Shown: piece by piece, positions 1 to 6,086 of the stretch | Position numbering within the stretch: position 1 is the stretch's first letter | Layout of the letters: every line of letters starts with the position of its first letter | Assembly (NCBI GenBank): GCA_014859075.1 | Contig: JACUUW010000067.1 | Location: 1 to 9,424 of the forward strand | Direction: 5' to 3' | DNA: 9,424 bases | Source of the DNA: Desulforudis sp. | Lineage (GTDB): Bacteria; Bacillota; Desulfotomaculia; Desulfotomaculales; Desulforudaceae | Program-made: the position numbers and the translations under genes | The notes under the pieces: generated by a model | Database searches by the model: none | What the model was told of the DNA's origin: nothing | Seen by the model: only the letters and a program-made list of their open reading frames with translations

Positions 1-47
1 AAATCATGCGATATCATGCCATTTTTCTGGAAAACTTGTGTAGATAC
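1..47. other. Unassigned AT-rich left edge beyond the argE break
   Basis: This stretch follows the point where the ArgE-like reading frame stops matching its family. It has 16 G or C in 47 bases, far lower than the neighbouring genes. It contains the 7-mer ATCATGC twice (positions 3 and 13), around a GATATC palindrome. It could be the end of an inserted element or unrelated sequence joined at a contig edge. I recognise no gene in it. Confidence 0.4.
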
Positions 48-314
48 TTATGCCAGAAGGAAGGGATCTGAATTCCAATCTTGGTCCGCAACGGGCACAA
101 CGTCCGTATGCCCGGCCAGCAGGATGCCCCCATCCCGCTCCGGCCCCAGGCGGGCAATCAAATTGGCCTTGTCTCCCTCGGCATTGTACTGGCACCGCGT
201 TGTAAATCCGCAAGACTCCAGCCAATCCCGCACATAATCGATCAGTGCCAGGTTGGAGTCGCTGGATACGGTGGGAAAAGCCACCAAGTTTCGCAATATT
301 TCGCGATAATTCAT
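48..314 (-). pseudogene. argE: Acetylornithine deacetylase-like M20 peptidase, N-terminal fragment
   Basis: This is the first 88 codons of an M20-family metal-dependent deacetylase. The closest match I recognise is ArgE, which removes the acetyl group from N-acetylornithine in cytosolic arginine synthesis. The fragment opens with MNYREILRNLVAFPTVSS, which resembles the ArgE substrate-pocket start, and reaches LLAGHTDVVPV, where H69 and D71 are the first metal-site residues of the family. It continues through a QDW..DPF segment (residues 79-85) and then ends at a TAA directly after DPFLLA. ArgE is normally close to 380 residues, so about three quarters is missing, including the remaining metal ligands. 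The ATG at 314 is preferred over the in-frame ATG at 335 because an AGGAG lies 8 bases before it. Other M20 enzymes such as DapE are possible. The product would not be functional. Confidence 0.75.
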
Positions 315-322
315 GGGCTGCA

Positions 323-327
323 CTCCT
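323..327 (-). promoter_or_regulatory. Shine-Dalgarno site of the argE-like fragment
   Basis: On the minus strand AGGAG sits 8 bases upstream of the ATG at 314. It selects that start over the in-frame ATG at 335, which overlaps the site's own upstream region. Confidence 0.55.
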
Positions 328-383
328 GACTTCAAAGCCTCACGGTTTCCCGTTGGTCATATCCATTCGCTGGGTCGTGAAAA

Positions 384-400
384 GGCAAACCTGGCCTACC
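384..400 (-). repeat. Lone copy of the GTAGGCCAG(G)TTTGCC repeat motif
   Basis: The minus strand reads GGTAGGCCAGGTTTGCC. The twin palindrome near 2179 has GTAGGCCAGTTTGCCG on the plus strand, so the core matches except for one extra G. The second half of the repeat hairpin is not conserved here, so this may be a decayed or solo copy. Confidence 0.35.
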
Positions 401-579
401 CTTGCCCGCACCAATGAGCGGCATTGAGCGAAAGGGTCGGGTGCCGTCTGGCGGGGGAACACCGTGCCCCCATCCTTGGGCGCTGGCGGCCGTTCAGGCC
501 GCAGACAACATCCCCGACGGGGCTCAACGCCTTCTCGCTTTGTAAGCCCCCGAAAACGACCCATGGGACAAATTGCGGA

Positions 580-1431
580 TCAGGCATTCAGCCTGATCAG
601 TTTCACGAAATGATCGATATCCTCTCGCGTCGTGTCGAACGAGGTCATCCAGCGTACGGTCGATGTGGCACTCTCCCACACATTGAACGCGACCCGGGGC
701 TGAACGGCCTTGATGATCACCTCCGAAACCCGCGCAAACACCCCATTGGTTTGTTGCGGTACGACCAGTTCCACGCCCGGAATGTCGACGACCCCGTCGG
801 CCAATCGCCTGGCCATGGTATTGGCATGAAGGGCGTTCTCCCGCCACAGGTTATCTTCCAGCAAGGCGGTGAATTGCACCGAGACGAAACGCATTTTCGA
901 CAGCAGCTGCATGCCCTGCTTGCGATAATAGGCCAGATCGGGCGCACATTCGGGATTCAGTACCACCACCGATTCCGCCGCCAGGGCACCGTTCTTGGTG
1001 ACGCCGAAGGAGAGCAGATCGACGCCCGCATCCGTGGTCAGTTGGCGAAGGGAAAGGTCCAGGCCCGCCGCCGCATTGCACAAGCGGGCTCCGTCCATGT
1101 GCAGCAACAGACCGTTGTCATGGCAAAACCGGGCCAAGGCCGCGATTTCGTCGGGACTGTAAACAGTCCCGTATTCGGTGCATTGGGCGATGGAAAGCAC
1201 TTTGGGCTGGACCCGGTGCACCATGTGCCTGTCGGCCAACAGCGGCTCGACAGCCGGAACCGTGAGCTTGCCTTGATCAGCCTCGGCGATCAGCAGTTTG
1301 GAACCGAGAAAATATTCGGGAGCCCCGCACTCGTCCTTGTGCAGGTGGGATGTATCGGCGCAAATGACCGACTGAAAAGAGTGGGTCACGGCCCGCAGCC
1401 CGATCACGTTGGCGGCGGTGCCCGTTGTCAC
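580..1431 (-). CDS. Low-specificity L-threonine aldolase, main part of a frameshifted gene
   Basis: This 283-codon frame encodes most of a PLP-dependent aldolase of the beta-eliminating lyase family, which splits L-threonine or allo-threonine into glycine and acetaldehyde in the cytosol. Visible family features are the opening TTGTAANVIGL (a glycine/threonine turn near the PLP phosphate), HLHKDECGAPE, the PLP-pyridine segment LHMDGARLCNAAAG (Asp113 of this frame) and SFGVTKNGAL, where Lys146 (codon 994-996) is the expected Schiff-base lysine. The C-terminal domain runs to KLIRLNA and looks complete. Family members are about 335-350 residues, so about 65 N-terminal residues are missing from this frame. 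They lie just upstream in another frame (1428-1629). ATG 1431 is an internal methionine or valine region of the ancestral protein, not a likely true start. Related beta-eliminating lyases are possible, but the motifs favour threonine aldolase. Confidence 0.85.
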   Translation of the reverse strand: MTTGTAANVIGLRAVTHSFQSVICADTSHLHKDECGAPEYFLGSKLLIAEADQGKLTVPAVEPLLADRHMVHRVQPKVLSIAQCTEYGTVYSPDEIAALARFCHDNGLLLHMDGARLCNAAAGLDLSLRQLTTDAGVDLLSFGVTKNGALAAESVVVLNPECAPDLAYYRKQGMQLLSKMRFVSVQFTALLEDNLWRENALHANTMARRLADGVVDIPGVELVVPQQTNGVFARVSEVIIKAVQPRVAFNVWESATSTVRWMTSFDTTREDIDHFVKLIRLNA

Positions 1432-1629
1432 GAAAAAGACACGGGCCCCGTCGCCGAAATGGTTACGGAACAGGTTTCGGCCCGGGCGGTGATCTCATCC
1501 CCGCCGTAAGGCGCTGCATGGGCGCCGTTGGCCGCCTCCAGGGCGAGAAGGACCGCAGGATGGATGCCCGAGGCGTTGCCGCGTCGAAAAAAAACAATCA
1601 CGATCGATGCCAACTCTGGAAAGGGTCAT
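1428..1629 (-). pseudogene. N-terminal part of the threonine aldolase gene, in shifted frames
   Basis: The missing aldolase N-terminus is present here but not in frame. A plausible start is the ATG at 1629, preceded by GGTGGGG; it reads MTLSRVGIDRD. The family sequence NASGIHPAVLLALEAANG...YGGDEITARAE appears in a second frame from about 1586 to 1478. A third stretch, LFRNHFGDGARVFFV, is in the same frame as the main part. The two frame changes net to zero. The one near 1475-1477 is repaired by a single added base in the T run (minus-strand GAAACC to GAAAACC, giving AENLFRN). The one near 1579-1594 lies at or beside a run of eight A. Both look like homopolymer-length errors, so the gene may be intact in reality; a young pseudogene is the alternative. 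Confidence 0.7.
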
Positions 1630-1795
1630 TTTGCCCCACCTGTTTCCACTATCCTCTTTCACGTGCAGAGCGGTCAAGTATCGGGCCGTGAACCGCTGCC
1701 CATTTGCCCGCCAGATTGTCGAGCGCGTCTCCGAGACCGGACGCTTGCCGAGGAGGCCTGGAGCGGGGAGGCCGGGTTCGAGACCGTCTGCGATT

Positions 1796-1820
1796 CAGAT
1801 GACTGAGGACAGATGACTGA
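1796..1820. repeat. 11-bp direct repeat, period 14
   Basis: CAGATGACTGA occurs at 1796-1806 and again at 1810-1820 with a 3-base spacer. It could be a paired protein-binding site or a small tandem duplication. Its position about 170-190 bases before the aldolase start on the minus strand would fit an upstream regulatory site, but nothing else supports that. Confidence 0.4.
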
Positions 1821-1938
1821 TAGTGGCCTCTATTGAACGGGAATGCCTTCAGTCTTCTGTACTGTGAACGAGGCAACGCCGGCTGATCAAATCCAGAACC
1901 TCTGACAATTCCGACCCGCCGAAGCACGGCAAACTGCC

Positions 1939-1980
1939 GCTAACGATCATGGCAGCCGCGCCACTCCGGACGATGAAAGA
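1939..1980. repeat. Diverged intergenic repeat, copy A
   Basis: It starts with GCTAACGATCATGG and ends with GATGAAAGA; the middle is GC-rich and differs from copy B. The same ordered pair of blocks occurs at 2119-2158, exactly 180 bases downstream by its first base. The block order and spacing (34 against 32 bases) are kept although the middle has changed. Confidence 0.6.
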
Positions 1981-1997
1981 CGGCGGGTAGCAGGTAT

Positions 1998-2038
1998 GGG
2001 GGAGCGTCGGCCGCTTAGGAGGCGGCCGTCGAGCCCCC
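1998..2038. repeat. Long GC-rich hairpin between the two repeat copies
   Basis: GGGGG (1998-2002) pairs with CCCCC (2034-2038), and CGGCCGC (2008-2014) pairs with GCGGCCG (2022-2028) around a 7-base loop TTAGGAG. Two short mismatched interruptions lie between the stems. Neither strand has a T run after it, so it is not a standard intrinsic terminator. It is more likely part of a repeat element or a structured RNA. Confidence 0.55.
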
Positions 2039-2118
2039 CACGGACGGGTTTACGGCGTCTCCCGCATAGCCGCTACCGGGCCGTCCCAGGGGCCATGACG
2101 CGGGCGGCGTATTTTCAT

Positions 2119-2158
2119 GCTAACGATCATGGTCGCGACCGCCCCGGGTCATGAAAGA
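2119..2158. repeat. Diverged intergenic repeat, copy B
   Basis: It begins with GCTAACGATCATGG and ends with ATGAAAGA, as in copy A. The middle contains the perfect palindrome GGTCGCGACC (2131-2140). CGATC near the start can pair with GATCG at 2156-2160, so this copy can fold on itself. Confidence 0.6.
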
Positions 2159-2178
2159 TCGTGGGGACGGCAACCCCC

Positions 2179-2256
2179 CGTAGGCCAGTTTGCCGAAGGC
2201 TACCTGGCGGGTATATCACAGGGGCTTTGCCAGGGAGCTTCGCACCCTGGCCTACG
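2179..2256. repeat. REPIN-like twin palindrome
   Basis: The outer arms CGTAGGCCAG (2179-2188) and CTGGCCTACG (2247-2256) are perfect inverted copies. Each half also folds alone: GCCAG/CTGGC over 2184-2208 and GCCAGGG.../...CCCTGGC over 2229-2251. Reading inward from either end gives the same pattern, CGTAGGCCAG-KKTGC-GAAG-CT-CCTGGC, so the element is two related REP-type hairpins in opposite orientation. It begins 15 bases after the stop of the oxidoreductase gene and may stabilise or end that transcript, although no T run follows. Confidence 0.6.
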
Positions 2257-2270
2257 ACTGTTCTTTCACG

Positions 2271-5200
2271 TTAACCCTGAGTCTGTTTCAGCAGATAATC
2301 GAGCCACAGGCTGGAGAGTTTCTCCTGCACCGAGTTCTGTCGAAGGCGTGCGTAGAGGTTGGGGAAGTCCACGCGGTCCAGCTCCTGGTCCTGGTTGTTG
2401 CAGGAGTAGACGAAATATTCCTCGCCGGTCTCGGGGTCCACGTGTTTGCACAGACATTGGGCGCACACCCCCTTCATCATGCACTGCATGGGGGAGTTGA
2501 TGGAGCCGATGGCTTCGTGGTGGGCCTTGAGATAGGGCTCGAGCACGCCGAAGCGAGCCTGTTTCACCGCCGCCATCATGCGGTCCGAGCCGATGACGAT
2601 CATGTGGTCGACATCGTCGAGATGAATCGGCGTCTCGCCCAAGTCCCCCCTGGCATAGGCCAGCATGGCCTCGACGATATTCCCGACGAAGGTCTTGTCC
2701 TGGGGCCTCGTGACAGGGATCGGATCGTTGTCGGGACGTTTGTCCACGGCCCAGACGATGAGGTCGGAGGCGGCCTCGATCTCTTCCACCTTGAACAGGT
2801 CCTCACGGTTGCGGTAGCCGGCGAAGTAGATCACTTCGTTGCCCGCCGCCCGCAGGGCCTTGCCGATGGAGAACAGCACGGCGTTGCCGAGGCCGCCGCC
2901 CACCAGCAGCACGGTGCGGCCCGAGGGGATGTCAGTGGGGGCGCCGGTGACGCCCATAACCACGATGGGATCCCCCGCCCGCCAGGTGGCGCACAGACGG
3001 GTGGAACTGCCCATTTCCAGGGCGATAAGGGAGATCAGGCCGTTGGCCTTGTCCACCCAGGCGCCGGTGAGGGCCACCCCTTCGGAGGCCAGGACGGTGC
3101 CTTCCACCACCGGGGCCAGGGCTTCGAAGTTCTGCACCCGGTAGAACTGCCCGGGGGCGAACTTACGCGCCGCCATGGGGGCGCGCACGATCACTTCGAT
3201 GATGGTGGAGGTGAGGCGGTTGATGCTGACGATGCGGCCGATCAACAGGTCGTCGAGCTCGTGCTGAAAGCCCGAAAGCGCCGCGTCGCGCGCGTCCTGG
3301 GCCGCGGGGTCGAGGGCCGCGAGGTCCTTCTCGAACAGCCTGACCACGTAAGGATAGCCGTCCTTGGCGCTGGCCATGGCTTTGACCACGTTGCCGGCAT
3401 AGACCGGGTGGTTGTCGCCGTAGAAAGTGATGTAGCGGCCGCTTCTGTGGTAGGAGGTGAAGGGCGCGGGTTTGCCGATCTTGGGCCAGGCGGTGTCTTC
3501 CACCGGCATGAGGTCGGGGTCGTCCTTGAGCCATTGGGGCTCGAAACGCCTGTAGAACTTGTGGTCCATCTCGAAAGTGTCCGGGTGCTCGGATTCGTAG
3601 ATGGTGTTGGGGGACGTGCCGGCGGCGATGAACAGGCTGCGCAGGGGCACTTCCAGTTCCTCGACCCTGCGCCATTTTCCGTCCTGTTCCTCGAGTTTCT
3701 CGAAGCGCACGGCGGAAAGATGGCCGAAGCTGTCCTCCAACGCTTCCAGGGGGCTCATGCCTTCGGCCAGGACGATGCCCTCCTCCAGGGCCTTGGCGAT
3801 CTCTTCGTGGTTCTGGCGGTAGGCCGGTGAGTCCTTGATGCCTTTGCGGTAGTAAAGAGTCACCCCGCCCCACTGTTCCAGGAGGGGCAAAAAGTCCGGG
3901 GTTTCCCCTCTGGCTGCGGCGCGGTCGCGCTCGGCTTGGATCACCCGGCCGTGGGCCAAAAACTCGTCGAGAATGGCGAGTTCCTCCTGGTCGTAGCGGG
4001 ACCGCACGGTCTCTTCGCCGTAGACGGCCGCGAGTTTTTCGTAGCGGTGGAGGATTTTCGTCACTTGCCCCGGATAATAGGCTAGAAGCTCGGTGGCGGT
4101 GTCGATGGCGGTGAGGCCGCCGCCAATGACCCCGGCGGGCAAGCGCACCTGCAAGTTGGCCAGGGTGGATTCCTTGGCCGCGCCGGTGAGCTGCAGGGCC
4201 ATGAGGAAGTCCGAGGCCTTGCGGATGCCGCGAATAAGGTTGTTCTTGAGGCCGATGATGGTGGGCTTGCCGGCGCCGGAGGCGATGGCGATGTGGTCGA
4301 ATCCCAGGTCCCAGGCTTCGTTGACCGTGAGAGTGCCGCCGAAGCGCACGCCGCCGTAGCAGCGAAAGGCCCGGTGGCGCAGCAGGTTGAGGTAGATGAC
4401 CTTGAGGAAGTTCTTGTCCCAGCGCACGGTGATGCCGTATTCGGCGACGCCGCCGAAGCCGAGCATGACGCGCTTGTCGAGGTCCTCGTAGAGTTCCTTG
4501 AAATCGCGGATGGGCCGCGGCGGCGTGTTTCCATCGCCGATGAGTTCCCTGGGCAAAGGTTCGATTTTGAGGCCGTCGATGCCCACCACACCGAAGCCTT
4601 CGTTGAGCAGATAATGGGACAGGGTGTAACCCGCCGGCCCCATGCCCGCCACCAGCACGTTCTTGCCGTTGTAGGGCAGCGCCACGGGGCGCTTGACGTT
4701 GAGGGGGTTCCAGCGGGTCAAGAGGCTGTAGATCTCGAAGCCCCAGGGCATGAACAGGACGTCGGTGAGGACGTTGGTTTCGATCTGGGGGATGTCCACC
4801 GGCTCGGTCTTCTGGTAGATGCAGCCTTTCATGCAGTCGTTGCAGATGCGGTGGCCGGTACCGGGGCACAGGGGATTGTCGACCACGATCAGGGCCAGGG
4901 CACCGATGTTGTCGCCCTGGCGCTTGACCACATGCATCTCCGAGATCTTCTCCTCCAGGGGACAGCCGGTGATGGGGACGCCCAGGGGATTGTTCTTGTA
5001 GCTGCCGTCCTTTTTGTTGCGCATGCCCTTGGAGCAGGAGTCGGTGTCGCGGTCGTGGCAGTAGATGCAGTGGTCCACTTCGTACAGTACCCGGCGTTCG
5101 CCGAAGCGCTTGTCGGTGAGGGCGAAACCGTCGCGGCGGCGGTGGTGCCCGGGCAGTGCGGCCCATACCCCATAGCCGTCGTCCCTGCGGCTGTCATGCG

Positions 5201-6023
5201 CCACCAGATGAGTGAAGTCGGTCTTGGCCGGAGTCTTGAAGCTGAGCCAGCCGGCCACCGCGTCCTTCAGTACCGGCACCCGCCCGGCAGCGAAGCTCCA
5301 GCGGCACACCAGATCGAGCAGGCCGGTGACGAAATCCCCGTCGCTCCCCTGCCCCAAGGCTTCGGCGAAAAGACCTGCAGCGTCGGAAGAGGCTTCGAGC
5401 TTTGCGCGCATGTCGGCCACATCGGCCTCGGCGGTGCTGCATTCCCCCGCCTCCCCTGCGGCAAGGGCCTCGAAATGGCAGGACAGCCGCCACAGCCGGG
5501 CGGCCAGGGCGCTCACCGCCCCTTCCCGGTCCTGCGCCAGCCGATCGGGGTCGGCTGTGGCCCGCAGCAATACCTCGAAACAGCGGCTCAGGTCCTCGAT
5601 ATCCCAGTCCGCCGGGCTCTCCCCCTTGAAGCGGGCGGCGAGTTTGCCGACGATTTCGTTGCGGTAGACGAAAACATTGTCGAACTCGGCGCGGATCTCC
5701 TCCATCTGCGCCCGGCGGGCCTCGTCCGCATTGAACAGCTGCGCCACGAAAGCCCCGACCTTGGGCGCCATGCGTACCAGAAGATCGGAAATCGCCTCCG
5801 GAGCCATGCCCGCGCCTTGACAGGCCCGATAGGCTTCGAACTCGGCGAACAATGCCGGGTCCTCTTCCCTCGTCGCGGCGTCGAAAGTGTGCAGCAAGGA
5901 CGCCAGACGGCCTGGGTCGTGGAGGTCTGCGTAGCGGTAAGGAAAAACACCAAGCAGCTCCGACGGTCTGACCGGAACCCCACTGTTGAGCTTGCCTGCT
6001 TGACTTCCAATGGATTTGTTCAT
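2271..6023 (-). CDS. Single-chain NfnB-NfnA-like FAD/NAD(P) iron-sulfur oxidoreductase
   Basis: This 1250-residue soluble redox protein has two recognisable halves. Residues about 315-890 resemble GltD/NfnB. Cys319, 322, 330 and 354 (ending GCPL) and Cys386, 394, 397 and 401 are candidate ligands for two [4Fe-4S] clusters. FAD motif NVLVAGMGPAG lies at 455-465, NAD(P) motif GVIGGGLTAIDTA at 631-643, and the second FAD segment LFIAAGTSPN at 797-806. Residues about 923-1215 resemble PyrK/NfnA: flavin motif APGQFYRV (956-963), nucleotide motif VLLVGGGLGNA (1038-1048) and a [2Fe-2S] pattern at Cys1181, 1187, 1190 and 1208. Residues 1-310 are mostly helical and unassigned. Separate NfnA and NfnB carry out reversible, ferredoxin-linked NADH/NADP transhydrogenation by electron bifurcation. 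That role here is inference; a glutamate-synthase-like or other donor role is possible. The ATG at 6023 has GGAG 9 bases upstream. The porin fragment ends 63 bases before it. Confidence 0.8.
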   Translation of the reverse strand: MNKSIGSQAGKLNSGVPVRPSELLGVFPYRYADLHDPGRLASLLHTFDAATREEDPALFAEFEAYRACQGAGMAPEAISDLLVRMAPKVGAFVAQLFNADEARRAQMEEIRAEFDNVFVYRNEIVGKLAARFKGESPADWDIEDLSRCFEVLLRATADPDRLAQDREGAVSALAARLWRLSCHFEALAAGEAGECSTAEADVADMRAKLEASSDAAGLFAEALGQGSDGDFVTGLLDLVCRWSFAAGRVPVLKDAVAGWLSFKTPAKTDFTHLVAHDSRRDDGYGVWAALPGHHRRRDGFALTDKRFGERRVLYEVDHCIYCHDRDTDSCSKGMRNKKDGSYKNNPLGVPITGCPLEEKISEMHVVKRQGDNIGALALIVVDNPLCPGTGHRICNDCMKGCIYQKTEPVDIPQIETNVLTDVLFMPWGFEIYSLLTRWNPLNVKRPVALPYNGKNVLVAGMGPAGYTLSHYLLNEGFGVVGIDGLKIEPLPRELIGDGNTPPRPIRDFKELYEDLDKRVMLGFGGVAEYGITVRWDKNFLKVIYLNLLRHRAFRCYGGVRFGGTLTVNEAWDLGFDHIAIASGAGKPTIIGLKNNLIRGIRKASDFLMALQLTGAAKESTLANLQVRLPAGVIGGGLTAIDTATELLAYYPGQVTKILHRYEKLAAVYGEETVRSRYDQEELAILDEFLAHGRVIQAERDRAAARGETPDFLPLLEQWGGVTLYYRKGIKDSPAYRQNHEEIAKALEEGIVLAEGMSPLEALEDSFGHLSAVRFEKLEEQDGKWRRVEELEVPLRSLFIAAGTSPNTIYESEHPDTFEMDHKFYRRFEPQWLKDDPDLMPVEDTAWPKIGKPAPFTSYHRSGRYITFYGDNHPVYAGNVVKAMASAKDGYPYVVRLFEKDLAALDPAAQDARDAALSGFQHELDDLLIGRIVSINRLTSTIIEVIVRAPMAARKFAPGQFYRVQNFEALAPVVEGTVLASEGVALTGAWVDKANGLISLIALEMGSSTRLCATWRAGDPIVVMGVTGAPTDIPSGRTVLLVGGGLGNAVLFSIGKALRAAGNEVIYFAGYRNREDLFKVEEIEAASDLIVWAVDKRPDNDPIPVTRPQDKTFVGNIVEAMLAYARGDLGETPIHLDDVDHMIVIGSDRMMAAVKQARFGVLEPYLKAHHEAIGSINSPMQCMMKGVCAQCLCKHVDPETGEEYFVYSCNNQDQELDRVDFPNLYARLRQNSVQEKLSSLWLDYLLKQTQG

Positions 6024-6032
6024 AAGTATATT

Positions 6033-6036
6033 CTCC
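6033..6036 (-). promoter_or_regulatory. Shine-Dalgarno site of the oxidoreductase gene
   Basis: Minus-strand GGAG lies 9 bases before the ATG at 6023 and supports that start. The 63-base gap to the porin stop leaves little room for a separate promoter, so co-transcription with the ancestral porin gene is possible. Confidence 0.5.
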
Positions 6037-6086
6037 GTGGAGGTACGGTGCTTCTTAGGCGAATCTGATTTCCAAAATCGGTAGGA

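Larger units (their letters stand above)
315..579. other. Noncoding stretch between the aldolase and argE-like genes
   Basis: No reading frame here resembles a protein family. Besides the ArgE ribosome site it holds a short hairpin at about 342-352 (minus strand ACGG-GAAA-CCGT) and, at 384-400, a sequence shared with the repeat element at 2179-2256. The minus-strand frame over 396-587 shows no codon or family signal that I trust as a gene. Confidence 0.4.
1630..2270. other. Repeat-rich noncoding region
   Basis: About 640 bases without a credible gene separate the aldolase and oxidoreductase genes. It holds an 11-bp direct repeat (1796-1820), two diverged direct repeats (1939-1980 and 2119-2158), a long GC hairpin (1998-2038) and a twin palindrome (2179-2256). 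Several of these recall dispersed palindromic repeats of gammaproteobacterial intergenic DNA, but I cannot confirm this without a search. Frames such as that over 1649-1927 (minus) have Arg/Pro-rich translations typical of noncoding GC-rich DNA. I see no clear promoter and no hairpin followed by a T run. Confidence 0.5.

Noticed and set aside
396..587. Short minus-strand frame after the aldolase stop
   Set aside because: No ribosome site, low-complexity translation, and it overlaps the aldolase end; no support as a gene.
424..1509. Plus-strand open frame of 361 codons
   Set aside because: Antisense to the threonine aldolase gene, which has clear motifs.
1939..2158. Integron attC sites or a CRISPR array
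   Set aside because: The RYYYAAC/GTTRRRY borders are not present in attC arrangement, and two repeats with unequal middles and no regular spacers do not make a CRISPR array.
2160..2260. c-di-GMP (GEMM) riboswitch on the minus strand
   Set aside because: GGCAAAC and GGGTTGCCG fragments recall the motif, but the GAAA tetraloop stem, the ACGCAAAGCC block and the order of elements are absent; the twin palindrome explains the pairing.
2190..3830. Long plus-strand open frame (546 codons)
   Set aside because: It is antisense to the oxidoreductase gene. Its translation is dominated by Val, Gly, Asp and His, typical of an antisense frame in GC-rich DNA, and shows no family motif.
3163..5166. Minus-strand open frame of 667 codons in another phase
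   Set aside because: An Arg/His/Pro-rich shadow of the oxidoreductase frame.
4293..6068. Long plus-strand open frame (591 codons)
   Set aside because: Also antisense to the oxidoreductase gene, with biased composition and no domain.
6065..6077. Terminator between porin and oxidoreductase
   Set aside because: GATTT/AAATC is only a 5-bp AT-rich stem without a T run.
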